Origin: Cyanobacterium stanieri LEGE 03274
GTDB lineage: Bacteria; Cyanobacteriota; Cyanobacteriia; Cyanobacteriales; Cyanobacteriaceae
Assembly: GCF_015207825.1 (NCBI RefSeq)
Contig: NZ_JADEWC010000028.1
Location: 1 to 47,537 of the forward strand
Direction of reading: 5' to 3'
DNA length: 47,537 bases
Shown here: positions 1 through 9,283 of the stretch, piece after piece
Numbering within the stretch: position 1 is the first letter of the stretch
Layout of the letters: each line of letters starts with the position of its first letter
Made by a program: the position numbers and the translations under genes
The notes under the pieces: model-generated
Seen by the model: the letters and a program-made list of their open reading frames with translations, nothing else
Told to the model about the DNA's origin: nothing
The model's database searches: none

Positions 1-52
1 GGTGATGGGGAGTAGGGGTGATGGGGAGTGATAATATATTTTCTAAATCAGA
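1..52. repeat. Fragment of dispersed intergenic repeat
   Basis: A GGGGAGT-rich tract is followed by TGATAATATATTTTCTAAAT. Nearly the same string lies next to the hairpin repeat at 32949-32984 (opposite strand), and a weaker version at 7072-7096. It looks like an edge of the same repeat family and ends about 100 bp before era. No gene is seen in 1-152. Confidence 0.4.
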
Positions 53-152
53 GCTTAGTTATTAATTGTCAATTTTTATTAGTCTTGATCTGTGTTACTT
101 TTGAGTAAGAGATACACCACGAATACTTTCAGGATATTTTGTAATATTTTCT

Positions 153-1094
153 ATGTCCAATGTTAACGATTTTGTTTCGAGCATTATTCCCATCGCTCCA
201 GAAAATTTTAAGTCTGGTTTTATAGCTATTATAGGGCGACCCAATGTTGGTAAATCAACTCTGATGAATCAATTAATCGGTCAAAAAGTTGCCATAACTT
301 CCCCCGTTGCCCAAACTACTCGTAATCGTTTAAGGGGTATTTTAACTACCGATGACGCACAAATTATTTTTGTGGATACCCCCGGGATTCATAAGCCTCA
401 CCATGAATTAGGACGAGTTTTAGTTCAAAATGCAGTTTCAGCGATTAACAATGTGGATGTGGTTTTGTTTGTGGTTGACTGTGCGCAAAAAGCAGGAGGG
501 GGCGATCGCTACATAGCCGAATTATTGCATAATAGTTCTACCCCCGTAATTCTCGGTCTTAATAAAGCAGATTTACAAAAGGGGAATAGTGAAGATATTG
601 ACGCTAGTTATCAAGAAATTTGTGAACCCCATTGGCAACAAGTAAAATTCTCCGCTACCAGCGGTTTTGGCTTAGAAAATTTACAACAAAAATTAATTAA
701 TAATCTCGATCATGGTCCTTACTATTATCCTCCAGATTTAGTAACAGATCAACCAGAAAGATTTATTATGGGGGAATTAATTCGGGAACAAATTTTACTA
801 TTAACAAGGGAAGAAGTTCCCCATTCCGTTGCAGTTACCATTGAAAAAATGGTAGAAACCCCCAAATTAACTAAGATATATGCGGCTATTAGTGTAGAAA
901 GAAAGTCCCAAAAAGGTATCATAATTGGCGATAAAGGTAGTATGTTAAAAGAGATTGGCTCTGCTTCCCGTCAACAAATGCAAAAAATATTAAGTGGAAA
1001 AGTATATTTAGAATTGTTTGTAAAAGTTGAACCTAAATGGAGACAATCAAGATTAAGGTTAGCTGAATTTGGTTATCAAGTTGATAAAGGTTAA
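153..1094 (+). CDS. era: GTPase Era
   Basis: Era is an essential GTPase that binds 16S rRNA near its 3' end and helps 30S subunit maturation. Seen here: G1 GRPNVGKST at about residues 28-36, G3 DTPGI at about 75, G4 NKAD at about 136, and a C-terminal KH-type RNA-binding region containing GIIIGDKGSMLKEIG. At 313 residues it is slightly longer than the usual 300 because of a 20-residue N-terminal tail; a later start is possible but none is better supported. It stands alone with no close operon partner. The family assignment is secure. Confidence 0.96.
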   Translation: MSNVNDFVSSIIPIAPENFKSGFIAIIGRPNVGKSTLMNQLIGQKVAITSPVAQTTRNRLRGILTTDDAQIIFVDTPGIHKPHHELGRVLVQNAVSAINNVDVVLFVVDCAQKAGGGDRYIAELLHNSSTPVILGLNKADLQKGNSEDIDASYQEICEPHWQQVKFSATSGFGLENLQQKLINNLDHGPYYYPPDLVTDQPERFIMGELIREQILLLTREEVPHSVAVTIEKMVETPKLTKIYAAISVERKSQKGIIIGDKGSMLKEIGSASRQQMQKILSGKVYLELFVKVEPKWRQSRLRLAEFGYQVDKG

Positions 1095-1206
1095 TTAATA
1101 ACTACCATGTTTGACTATAATTAATTAAGGCAAGAAAATGTTTTCCTATGGTCTTTTTCCTGCTTTGATAATTTTATTTTTTGAGAATTAATTTTAATTT
1201 TTTATA

Positions 1207-1407
1207 ATGTTAAATCTTATTACAAATCCAGATCCAAATATCATTTTTTTATTAGCTTTATTACATTGTTTGATCGGTTTATCCGCTGGAATTGTCGCTG
1301 ATACTAAAGGTTATTCTTTCGCTCTTTGGTTGCTAATAGGTGCGATCGCAGGTACTTTAGGACTAATCACCTCCCTACGTCTTAAACCCTTGATAAGAGC
1401 AAATTAG
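1207..1407 (+). CDS. Small two-helix membrane protein
   Basis: This 66-residue protein is almost entirely hydrophobic, with two predicted membrane helices (about residues 12-31 and 37-58) separated by a short DTKGYS turn. The glycine-rich second helix (LLIGAIAGTLGLITSL) resembles small transporter-associated or GlsB-like proteins, but I do not recognise a family. It starts at ATG 113 bp after era and ends 6 bp before a converging gene. Its codon use, including a HIP1 site, matches its neighbours, which supports real coding. Confidence 0.6.
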   Translation: MLNLITNPDPNIIFLLALLHCLIGLSAGIVADTKGYSFALWLLIGAIAGTLGLITSLRLKPLIRAN

Positions 1408-1413
1408 GACATA

Positions 1414-1710
1414 TTAAACCCGATAAAATTCCCTTGACTCAATCATTTCAAAAGAAATATTCCCCATTGCTACCTTAAACTTACTCTCGATAAACTTCAG
1501 ACTCTCCACGGGGATAGCCTTCCACAAATCCCGAGAAGCCCAAGTAATCACAAAAATAATCTCATCCTCACAATCTGGATTAATCCAAATCTGCTTATCC
1601 ACAAATCCTTGATAATTTTTTAAATTACGAGTCCAAATTAACCTATCTTGCTCCAAAAAAAAACCATGATGGCTAGGGCAAACCCGAAACTTTAACCACT
1701 CAATAACCAT
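1414..1710 (-). CDS. TIGR03792-like conserved cyanobacterial protein
   Basis: A 98-residue soluble protein with no signal peptide. Its opening (VIEWLKFRV), the central WTRNLKNYQGFVDKQIWINP and the later ITWASRDLWKAIP segment fit the TIGR03792 family, which looks like a dimeric alpha-beta-barrel (antibiotic monooxygenase-like) fold. No function is known for the family that I can state. It converges on the small membrane protein gene and is divergent from ilvE, with 97 bp between them that probably hold both promoters. Confidence 0.65.
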   Translation of the reverse strand: MVIEWLKFRVCPSHHGFFLEQDRLIWTRNLKNYQGFVDKQIWINPDCEDEIIFVITWASRDLWKAIPVESLKFIESKFKVAMGNISFEMIESREFYRV

Positions 1711-1807
1711 CCCTAAACCTTAACAATAAATAATGTTGAATATTTTAATGATACGATTAAGACACCTATATAATTATAAGACTGATTAAAATTTATTGAT
1801 CCCAATT

Positions 1808-2719
1808 ATGCCTGATTTTTTATCCATCGCCTACTTTGAAGGTAATTTTGTTCCCTTTGCCCAAGCTAATATTTCCATTGCTACCCACGCCCTACACTAT
1901 GGAACAGGAGCTTTTGGCGGCCTAAGAGGTACTATTAACCCTCAAAATCCCCAACAGGTGTTATTATTTCGCTTAGATCGTCACTGCAAAAGATTAAGTA
2001 ATAGTGCCAAATATTTGCATTATGATTTATCCGCCACAAAAATTTATGATGTAATCACCGACTTTGTTCGTAAAAACGCTCCCACAAAACCATTTTATAT
2101 TCGTCCTTTTGTTTATACTTCCGATTTAGGAGTCGCCCCCCGATTACACAACATCGAGAAAAACTTTTTTGTCTATGGTTTAGAGATGGGTGATTATTTA
2201 TCCCCCGATGGAATTAGTTGCCGTATTAGCTCTTGGTATCGCCAAGAAGACCGTAGTTTACCCCTCAGAGGTAAAATCAGTGGAGCATATATTACCTCTG
2301 CCCTAGCGAAGACTGAGGCGGTGGATGCTGGTTTTGATGAAGCTATTTTAATGAATTCCCAAGGTAAGGTATGTGAAGCGACGGGAATGAATATTTTTAT
2401 GGTAAGAGATGGTAAGTTAATTACCCCTAGTTTTGATCAAGATATTCTTGAGGGTATCACTAGGGATAGTGTAATTACCATTGCACAAAATTTAGGTTTT
2501 GAGGTTCAACAAAGGGAAATAGATAAGACAGAATTGTTTATTGCTGATGAGTTATTTTTATGTGGCACTGCTGCTAAGGTTACTCCTGTTAAGAGGGTAG
2601 AAAATTATCATTTACCCCAAGATAAACCTATTACTAAACAAATTAAAGACTCTCTCACTGCTATTACTGAAAATCGTGATTCTAATTATCAAGATTGGAT
2701 TACGGTAATTGATCTATAA
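1808..2719 (+). CDS. ilvE: Branched-chain amino acid aminotransferase
   Basis: This PLP enzyme transfers the amino group between glutamate and the 2-oxo acids of leucine, isoleucine and valine. Fold-type IV marks are visible: the PLP lysine in RGKISGAY (about K156), the ECEATG-type stretch CEATGMNIF at about 189, and the N-terminal HALHYGTGAFGGLRG. I chose ATG at 1808; an in-frame TTG lies 12 bp upstream at 1796 but is less likely. About 303 residues, the normal size. A single gene, followed by a 280-bp gap with hairpins. Confidence 0.92.
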   Translation: MPDFLSIAYFEGNFVPFAQANISIATHALHYGTGAFGGLRGTINPQNPQQVLLFRLDRHCKRLSNSAKYLHYDLSATKIYDVITDFVRKNAPTKPFYIRPFVYTSDLGVAPRLHNIEKNFFVYGLEMGDYLSPDGISCRISSWYRQEDRSLPLRGKISGAYITSALAKTEAVDAGFDEAILMNSQGKVCEATGMNIFMVRDGKLITPSFDQDILEGITRDSVITIAQNLGFEVQQREIDKTELFIADELFLCGTAAKVTPVKRVENYHLPQDKPITKQIKDSLTAITENRDSNYQDWITVIDL

Positions 2720-2758
2720 AATTTGATATGGTTGCGCTGATATTTAACTTCAATTAGG

Positions 2759-2797
2759 CATGGTAGCCTTCAATACATGCTACTTCCGTACAGGTTA
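2759..2797. repeat. Small hairpin repeat with CCGTACAGGTTA tail
   Basis: A GTAGC/GCTAC stem (2763-2767 with 2779-2783) is followed by CCGTACAGGTTA. The last 22 bases match 20 of 22 positions at 5291-5312, where the stem is a longer palindrome. A second hairpin, TAGCCC/GGGCTA, lies at 2893-2921 between ilvE and the thioredoxin gene. Confidence 0.5.
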
Positions 2798-3003
2798 TAA
2801 GCATTATACTTTTTTTATAGATTTAGTATTAAACCTATTTTCTGTCCAATGAAGTTGTTTAAGGGCTAAATTGAGTTTTGCCGATGATCTTATAGCCCTA
2901 TAATAGTATTTTATGGGGCTACAGCCTAAACAATAGTTTTACACATAATCCCTAGTCTTTTGATGATGGGATATTTAGTTTTTCAATTTATTATTTTTTT
3001 GTT

Positions 3004-3327
3004 ATGAGTAAAGTAATCGAAATCCAAGATTCTCAGTTTAATGACGAAGTGGTTAAGTCTGGTGAAACGGTGTTAGCATATTTTTGGGCGCCTTGGTGTG
3101 GCCCTTGTCGTTTGGTTTCTCCTTCGGTTAGTTGGGTGGCGGAAACCTATGGCGATCGCCTCAAGGTGGTAAAATTAGAAGTTGATGCTAGTCCTGATAG
3201 TGTGGCTACCTGTAAGGTAGAAGGTGTACCAGCCCTAAGAATTTTTAAGGAGGGCGAAATCATTAATTCCCATGAAGGGGCTATTGGTAAACAGGGATTA
3301 CAACAGTTTGTTGAATCAGCTGTTTAA
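3004..3327 (+). CDS. Thioredoxin
   Basis: A single thioredoxin domain of 107 residues with the classical redox site WCGPC at about residues 31-35, the FWAP lead-in, the cis-proline VEGVPALRIF at about 77, and a conserved EGAIGKQ near the end. It reduces disulfides in target proteins, using ferredoxin- or NADPH-dependent reductases in cyanobacteria. Wording such as KVVKLEVD and CKVEGVPAL is closer to the x-type cyanobacterial thioredoxins than to the abundant m-type, but that subtype call is from memory. ATG start, no close partner. Confidence 0.9.
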   Translation: MSKVIEIQDSQFNDEVVKSGETVLAYFWAPWCGPCRLVSPSVSWVAETYGDRLKVVKLEVDASPDSVATCKVEGVPALRIFKEGEIINSHEGAIGKQGLQQFVESAV

Positions 3328-3544
3328 TTTTTTTGTGAGGGTGGAAAATGGGGAATAGTTTTTGATTGTCAATTAATCATCTCAAAATCTTTTATTATTT
3401 CTTAATTCTACCCTCTTGATTTTCATAATTTTCCCTTAGAAAAAGAGAGATAATTGTTAATCATAAATTTGAATATTAATTAACTGCTCTGTGTTTAAAG
3501 CTAGTTTAAAAATTAATATAGCATAATAAAATAATTAAAAAATA

Positions 3545-4732
3545 ATGGAATTATCTAAGAGAATTAAACCATTAAAAAGTAATGTTTTTGCTGATATGGA
3601 TCAGGCAAAATCTGAGGCAGTAAAAAATGGTAAAAATTTAATTGATTTGTCTTTAGGTTCAGCTGATTTACCTACCCCTAAACATATTTTAAGGGCGATC
3701 GCCTCTTCTTTGGATAATTCCGCAAACCATGGTTATTTATTACACCGAGGCACATCAGAATTTAGACAGGTAATAGCAGATTGGTATGGGCAAAGATTTG
3801 GGGTAAAAGTTGATCCTGATACCGAAGTATTGCCCCTCATTGGCTCTCAGGAAGGCACTGCCCATTTACCCCTAACTGTCCTAAATGAAGGGGATTACGC
3901 CCTAGTATTAGATCCGGGTTATCCTTCCCATGCGGGGGGTGTATATCTGGCAGGGGGGCATATTTACCCCATGGCTTTGTTAGCCGAAAATGATTTTTTA
4001 CCCCAATTTGAGCAGATTCCCCATGACATTTTATCTCGCTCAAAAATGATGATTTTGAGTTATCCCCACAACCCCACCAGTGCGATCGCCCCTAAAAGTT
4101 TTTTTGAAAAAGCAGTTAATTTTTGTGAGCAAAATGAGCTTGTTTTAGTTCATGACTTTCCCTATTTAGATATTTATTTTGACAATAAAAAACCCCCCTC
4201 AATATTACAAACAGATCCAGAAAAAAAAGTTTCTATCGAATTTTTTACCTTTTCAAAATCTTATAATATGGGTGGATTTAGAATTGGTTTTGCCATTGGT
4301 AATAGTCTATTAATTACCGCCCTTAAACAAGTAAAATCAGTCATCGACTTTAATCAATATAAAGGCATTTTAGAAGGTGCTATGGTTGCCCTCACCTCCT
4401 CCCAAGAATGCGTCCAAGAAACCGTCAACATTTATCGTCAAAGACGAGACTTTTTAGTTAACTCCCTAAGAAATATTGGCTGGGAAGTCGATACCCCCTC
4501 CGCCACCCTTTATCTATGGGCAAAATTACCCCCTAAATACAACGATTCCATTAAGTTTTGTGTCGATTTAGTTCAAGCCACAGGAGTCGCCCTTTCCCCG
4601 GGGGCAGGTTTTGGGAAGCAGGGCGAAGGCTATGTGAGGTTTGCCCTAGTGCAACCTGTGGAGGTTTTGCAAGAGGCAGTAGATAGAATTGGGGTTTTCC
4701 TTCACACCATGGACAAAAACAAATTATTATGA
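3545..4732 (+). CDS. Class I/II PLP aminotransferase, LL-DAP/aspartate type
   Basis: A 395-residue fold-type I aminotransferase. The PLP lysine is K238 in TFSKSYNMGGFR, with the usual partners SYPHNPTS (N176) and HDFPY (D204), and a GFRIGFA arginine. The N-terminal MELSKRIKPLKSNVFADMD and the LGSADLPTP motif match the group annotated variously as aspartate aminotransferase or LL-diaminopimelate aminotransferase in cyanobacteria. The substrate therefore cannot be fixed from sequence; aspartate, alanine or an aromatic amino acid are alternatives. Monocistronic, 94 bp upstream of psbY. Confidence 0.8.
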   Translation: MELSKRIKPLKSNVFADMDQAKSEAVKNGKNLIDLSLGSADLPTPKHILRAIASSLDNSANHGYLLHRGTSEFRQVIADWYGQRFGVKVDPDTEVLPLIGSQEGTAHLPLTVLNEGDYALVLDPGYPSHAGGVYLAGGHIYPMALLAENDFLPQFEQIPHDILSRSKMMILSYPHNPTSAIAPKSFFEKAVNFCEQNELVLVHDFPYLDIYFDNKKPPSILQTDPEKKVSIEFFTFSKSYNMGGFRIGFAIGNSLLITALKQVKSVIDFNQYKGILEGAMVALTSSQECVQETVNIYRQRRDFLVNSLRNIGWEVDTPSATLYLWAKLPPKYNDSIKFCVDLVQATGVALSPGAGFGKQGEGYVRFALVQPVEVLQEAVDRIGVFLHTMDKNKLL

Positions 4733-4825
4733 GAATATGAAGGGTGAATAATTTAAAAAATCGTCCTTTTATTTGGCGATAGTATCAATTTAATACATTT
4801 ATAACAAAAAACTGGAGAAGTAAAA

Positions 4826-4954
4826 ATGGACTGGAGAATTGTTGTTGTATTGTTACCTCTAGGGATTGCCGCAGGTTGGGCTGTTTTTAATATTGGTGCA
4901 GTGGCTATCAGTCAATTACAAAACTTCCTTGCTAAACGTAATGAGCAAGGCTAA
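4826..4954 (+). CDS. psbY: Photosystem II protein PsbY
   Basis: A 42-residue single-helix membrane protein reading [20 protein letters not shown], then FNIG and a short polar tail ending KRNEQG. This matches the small PSII subunit PsbY, which sits at the edge of the dimer near cytochrome b559. The purine-rich GGAGAAG 9 bp upstream is a plausible ribosome binding site. Gene-prediction length cut-offs would easily miss it. Heptamer repeats begin 6 bp after the stop. Confidence 0.9.
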   Translation: MDWRIVVVLLPLGIAAGWAVFNIGAVAISQLQNFLAKRNEQG

Positions 4955-4960
4955 ATGAAT

Positions 4961-4994
4961 AATTGACAATTAACAATGGACAATGGACAATTGA
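4961..4994. repeat. TTGACAA/TGGACAA heptamer repeat tract
   Basis: Four to five imperfect copies of the 7-mer (A/T)TGGACAA or TTGACAA run head to tail directly behind psbY. Related tracts are at 5341-5375, 32901-32922, 33841-33871 and 46195-46210. They resemble the short tandem repeats scattered through many cyanobacterial genomes. Confidence 0.7.
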
Positions 4995-5394
4995 AGCTAA
5001 TTGGTTTCTGGTAACTTATTATTTAGGTATCTTGAATTAATCTTTATTTTTGATAAACGTGCAAAAAGTTCAGGAAAATATGTCCTATTAACTTTTTGGA
5101 TTAATAAGAATAGAGATTAGAAAAAACCAGATCAATTAATTTTGGTTGTATATTGTCCGTTGTGTTGTGGAACAAAAAAAAGAGTTGTTGCGAAATCCGC
5201 TCAGGAGAGTAAACTAATCAAATTAATCAACGAATATATTAAAACAACCTCAATTCGAGATAATGATTGTCAGTCTGGTAGGGGACGTAGCATGCTGCGT
5301 CCGTACAGGTTACTGGTGACAGGTTGCAGGTAATAGTTTGTTAATTGTCCATTATCAATTGTCAATTGTCAATTTGTAAAAAATTTCCCCCTTT
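4995..5394. other. Intergenic region psbY-mnmE with hairpins, no convincing gene
   Basis: About 400 bp without a supported gene. It holds a long hairpin at 5062-5098 (CAAAAAGTT pairing with AACTTTTTG, plus AGGA with TCCT inside), a near-perfect 20-bp palindrome GGACGTAGCATGCTGCGTCC at 5283-5302 followed by CCGTACAGGTTA, and the second heptamer tract at 5341-5375. A 63-codon frame at 5142-5333 runs through the palindrome and resembles nothing I know. Confidence 0.55.
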
Positions 5395-6777
5395 GTGTTT
5401 GTGAAAGATATAGTTCAACAAGATACCATAGTTGCGATCGCCTCGGCAGTAGTACCAAATCAGGGTAGTATTGGTATAGTAAGATTGAGCGGTGTTGATG
5501 CCCTAAAAATTGCCCAGAAAATATTTAAACCCCTAGGAAAACCAAAATGGCAATCCCATCAAGTCATTTATGGTTATGTAAAAAACCCTATTACCGATAA
5601 AGTCGTTGACGAAGCATTGTTGATTTATATGCAATCTCCCCGCTCGTTTACAAGGGAAGACGTGATAGAGTTTCATTGTCATGGGGGTATTATTCCCGTG
5701 CAACAGGTATTAGAATTATGTTTAGAATATGGCGCGAGGTTAGCCAATGGGGGGGAATTTAGTTTACGGGCGTTTCTCAATGGCAGAATTGACTTAACCC
5801 AAGCTGAAAGTATTGCCGAGATGATAGGGGCAAAATCTGCCTATGCTTCTCAAGTTGCCTTGGCTGGATTACAAGGAAAACTCGCCCAACCGATTAGGGA
5901 TATGCGTCACAATCTTTTGGATATTTTGGCGGAGGTGGAAGCAAGAATTGATTTTGAGGATGATTTACCCCCCCTCGATGAGACACAAATTATTAAAGAT
6001 GTTGAGCAAAATTTAACTAAGATAAAACATATTTTAGCCACAAAAGAACAAGGAGAATTGTTGCGCAGTGGTTTAAAAGTTGCCATTGTCGGGCGCCCCA
6101 ATGTGGGAAAATCTAGTTTATTGAATGCTTGGAGTAAGAGCGATCGCGCCATAGTTACAGATCTACCAGGAACCACTAGGGATGTGGTAGAATCTCAACT
6201 GGTGGTAAATGGTATCCCCATCCAAGTATTAGACACCGCAGGTATTAGGGAAACAGAAGATACCGTCGAAAAAATTGGTGTGATGCGATCGCTCAAAGCC
6301 GTTAACCAAGCAGATTTAGTCTTGTTTACCATCTCTGGGGAAACAGGATGGATGTCAGAAGACGAGGAAATCTATCAACAAATCAAACACCTTAATATCA
6401 TCCTTATCATCAATAAAATTGATATTGCTAAGGAAAACTTAACCTACCCCCCAGAAATAAGCCAGATAGTCAAAACCGCCGCCACCATCCAACAAGGTAT
6501 TACCGACTTAGAAAACGCCATCATCAACACCGTAGAAACAGGCATCACCCAAGCCCAAGATTTAGACATCGCCATCAACCAAAGACAAGCCGCAGCCCTT
6601 ACCCGTGCCAAAGTAGCCTTAAATCAAGTACAAGAAACCATCGATAATCAACTACCCCTCGATTTTTGGACTATTGATTTACGTAGTGCCATTCAAGCCT
6701 TAGGAGAAATTACAGGGGAGGAGGTGACAGAGTCGGTTTTAGATCGAATTTTTAGCCGTTTTTGTATTGGTAAGTAG
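5395..6777 (+). CDS. mnmE: tRNA modification GTPase MnmE (TrmE)
   Basis: MnmE works with MnmG to add the carboxymethylaminomethyl group to U34 of certain tRNAs. Visible: an N-terminal folate-binding domain ([19 protein letters not shown]), a central helical domain, an inserted G domain with [12 protein letters not shown] at about 231, DTAGI at about 277 and NKID at about 339, and the C-terminal FCIGK with the conserved cysteine. 460 residues, normal. The start is GTG at 5395 or GTG at 5401; no ATG precedes the conserved region. It follows repeat DNA and precedes the largest repeat complex. Confidence 0.95.
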   Translation: MFVKDIVQQDTIVAIASAVVPNQGSIGIVRLSGVDALKIAQKIFKPLGKPKWQSHQVIYGYVKNPITDKVVDEALLIYMQSPRSFTREDVIEFHCHGGIIPVQQVLELCLEYGARLANGGEFSLRAFLNGRIDLTQAESIAEMIGAKSAYASQVALAGLQGKLAQPIRDMRHNLLDILAEVEARIDFEDDLPPLDETQIIKDVEQNLTKIKHILATKEQGELLRSGLKVAIVGRPNVGKSSLLNAWSKSDRAIVTDLPGTTRDVVESQLVVNGIPIQVLDTAGIRETEDTVEKIGVMRSLKAVNQADLVLFTISGETGWMSEDEEIYQQIKHLNIILIINKIDIAKENLTYPPEISQIVKTAATIQQGITDLENAIINTVETGITQAQDLDIAINQRQAAALTRAKVALNQVQETIDNQLPLDFWTIDLRSAIQALGEITGEEVTESVLDRIFSRFCIGK

Positions 6778-6840
6778 GGGCGGCCGAAAAGTGCTTAGGT
6801 TAGGATATTAAGAGGGATGGGGAGTATGGGAGATAGGGGG

Positions 6841-7079
6841 TGATAGCTTACACTAAACCCGTAAATAAAAATGGCGTTGGTAAATTAAGATATGATTTTT
6901 AGTTGAGTTTGGCAATAGGGAATGGGTAATGGGCAATAGTAATAATAGTTTTTATACTATACATTTACTGTAATTCAATAATGCTTCATACTCAAAATCA
7001 GCAATGCCATAAAAATATACCCTAGTTCAATTTATTGAACGATAAACCGTTAGCCTTGTAATTTATTGCAAGGGGAGTG
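6841..7079 (+). repeat. Two-hairpin repeat (copy A) interrupted by a small inverted-repeat element
   Basis: The left part (6841-6871) and the right part (7010-7079) together match the reverse complement of 32985-33073. The right part has two stems: GTTCAAT/ATTGAAC at 7025-7040 and CCTTGTAAT/ATTGCAAGG at 7054-7073. Between the two parts lies the 138-bp element at 6872-7009. The rest of the 522-bp gap, 7080-7299, is AT-rich and shows only a small CCCCACGGGG palindrome near 7248. Confidence 0.75.
6872..7009 (+). mobile_element. MITE-like element, copy A
   Basis: 138 bp with imperfect terminal inverted repeats: TGGCGTTGGTAAATTAAG at the left and, reversed, TGGCATTGCTGATTTTGA at the right (16 of 24 end positions pair). 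It is flanked by TAAAAA at 6866-6871 and TAAAAA at 7010-7015. It has no coding capacity. A second copy is at 15811-15926, and a diverged one is at 36195-36317. Confidence 0.72.
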
Positions 7080-7299
7080 ATGATTTATTTTCTGTGGATC
7101 ATTTTTCATTAAACCCTAACGACTTGTTTTAATTCTCATGTTAAAATGTCTTAATAAAAGTATCATTTCAAAATATATTAAATTTTCAGCACTTTTAAAG
7201 ACAATTATCATTATTACATTTTAGTTATTAACTAACCTTAAAATCAACCCCCACGGGGTAAGTTTAATCAAACATTCTAATTATAAATCCAGTCAAACT

Positions 7300-9216
7300 A
7301 TGACGACAAAAACTGATAACAAAAACAATTTGTTCTCTTGGCAAATAATATGTGTTTTCTTGGTACTTTTTTTTGGAGGAGTAGGATTTGCGGCCACCTC
7401 CATGTTATTAAGGTTACCAACAAATAATAGTTGCAATAGGTTGTCTTTGTTATTTAGTTCTGCTACCAACCGCTTATACTGCGCCCAGCTGAGGGCTGAA
7501 GATAATACCGTAGAAGGTTTTTTGGGAGCTATTGATTTAGTGGCAGATTTACCAGAAGATCATCCCCTGATTAGTGAAGTTGATCGATATATTACCACAT
7601 GGTCCGATCGCATCTTAGCCATTGCCCAAGACAAATACGAACAAGGTAAGTTAGAGGAGGCGATCGCCATTGCCGAAAAAATTCCCACCCGTGAAGCTAA
7701 CCAAGAATTAATTACTCAAACCATCGCTACATGGCAAGAGGTTTGGGAAGAGGGAGAAAGTATTGTGGCTGATATAGAAGAAAAGTTGCGCCGTGGACAA
7801 TGGAATCAAGCATTTTTGGAAACCGTTAAACTTCTCGACTTAGATAATAACTATTGGAGTAGTACCCGATACGATGAAATGGTACAAACCATTACCCTTG
7901 CCCAAGAAGAAAGTGGCGAACTAGACGAGGCCTTTGCCTCCATTAACCGAGGAGGCATTGATAATTTAATTAAAACCATCGAGATTGCTTCAAAAATTCC
8001 CCAATCTAGCTTTTCCTATGATCGAGCAAGGGAATTAGCCATGGATGCCGAAAACCAAATCATGGATATTGTCACAGATTTAATAGATGATAATAACTGG
8101 AGCGAAGTTAGCGCCATTGCCCGTCAAATTCCTAACAATAGCCCCCTAAGAGATAAGGCCAATGATTGGTCAAGTTTAGCTAGTGCAGGAAGAAACGCCA
8201 ATTTAAACACTGTATCGGGTTTGAATTTAGCCCTTTCCCAATTAGATAAAATTTCCCCTGATAGCGGGGTTTACTCTGAAAGTAGGGAGCTAAAAAATCG
8301 CTGGACTTTACAAAAAGAAGACCTAATTTATCTTACCGAAGCAAAAGACTTGGCAAGACCGGGTAATATTGATAGTTTACAACAGGCGATCGCCCGAGCC
8401 GAATTTATCAGCGACGAAAATCCTTTACACTCCGAAGCCCAACAAGAAATCAGAAAATGGAGAAGGGAAATTCAAATCAAAGAAGATCAACCCTACCTCA
8501 ATCGAGCAAGGGAATTGGCCGCCCGTAATACCGTCAGCGGTTGGCAAGAAGCTATCACCCAAGCCCAAATGATTGAACCTAACCGAGCCTTACATAACGA
8601 AGCCAGAAACCTCATTGCCCAATGGAGAGGTAACATTCAACGGGTAGAAGATCAACCCACCCTCGACAGGGCCATAAACCTCGGTAGTCAGGGTAGATAC
8701 CAAGAGGCGATTAATGTGGCTAGTAGCATTGCTAGTAATCGTTCTTTACATGGGGAGGCACAAACTAGAATTAGATCATGGCGTAGGGAAATTACAGCCC
8801 GACAAAACTTTGAACAGGCGAGTCAAATTGCCCAAAACAGAGATGCTCAATCCCTTTCCCGTGCCATTACCATTGCCCGTCGTATTCCTTCTTCTACGGA
8901 TGTTTCTGCTCAGGGTAGAAATGCTGTTAACACCTGGTCAGAAAAGCTTTTAGCCATTGCTAGACGCACCAATTCTCTACAGGAGGCCATTAATATTGCG
9001 GAGATGATTCCGTCCGGTACTTCGGCTTATAATGCTTCTCGTCGAGATATTCAACAGTGGCGCTCTCGTTTAGCACCTCCCCCCGCTCCTCCTCGCAATA
9101 ATAATACAAATCCCAATAATGTTACTCCCCGTAATAATGATTCTGGTTCAGAAATTACCCCTGTGCCTGAAAATGAGTTTCCCCCAGAACCAACTTTGGA
9201 GCAAACCAGTTTTTAA
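7300..9216 (+). CDS. Membrane-anchored helical-repeat protein, function unknown
   Basis: A 638-residue protein with a short cytoplasmic N-terminus, one membrane helix at about residues 15-38, and a long region of degenerate helical repeats of about 60 residues. Each repeat carries a pattern like A-ARELA...W-EAI--A--I....L--EA---I--WR, clearest between residues 380 and 540, reminiscent of TPR/SEL1-type solenoids. The last 45 residues are Pro/Asn-rich and probably disordered. I recognise no catalytic motif. It is followed after 67 bp by the DUF697 protein on the same strand, so a shared role at the membrane is possible; that is inference. Confidence 0.7.
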   Translation: MTTKTDNKNNLFSWQIICVFLVLFFGGVGFAATSMLLRLPTNNSCNRLSLLFSSATNRLYCAQLRAEDNTVEGFLGAIDLVADLPEDHPLISEVDRYITTWSDRILAIAQDKYEQGKLEEAIAIAEKIPTREANQELITQTIATWQEVWEEGESIVADIEEKLRRGQWNQAFLETVKLLDLDNNYWSSTRYDEMVQTITLAQEESGELDEAFASINRGGIDNLIKTIEIASKIPQSSFSYDRARELAMDAENQIMDIVTDLIDDNNWSEVSAIARQIPNNSPLRDKANDWSSLASAGRNANLNTVSGLNLALSQLDKISPDSGVYSESRELKNRWTLQKEDLIYLTEAKDLARPGNIDSLQQAIARAEFISDENPLHSEAQQEIRKWRREIQIKEDQPYLNRARELAARNTVSGWQEAITQAQMIEPNRALHNEARNLIAQWRGNIQRVEDQPTLDRAINLGSQGRYQEAINVASSIASNRSLHGEAQTRIRSWRREITARQNFEQASQIAQNRDAQSLSRAITIARRIPSSTDVSAQGRNAVNTWSEKLLAIARRTNSLQEAINIAEMIPSGTSAYNASRRDIQQWRSRLAPPPAPPRNNNTNPNNVTPRNNDSGSEITPVPENEFPPEPTLEQTSF

Positions 9217-9283
9217 TGGGTGGTGAGAAGGGGCAAGAAACATTTTATGATAGTTTTGCCTTTGTTTTATTTCTTTTGTTGTT

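Noticed and set aside
5142-5333. 63-codon frame beginning VVYCPLCCGTKKR
   Set aside because: It starts at TTG, runs through a palindromic repeat and a shared 22-bp motif, and resembles no protein I know; the CxxC-like start is not followed by a recognisable zinc or transposase domain.
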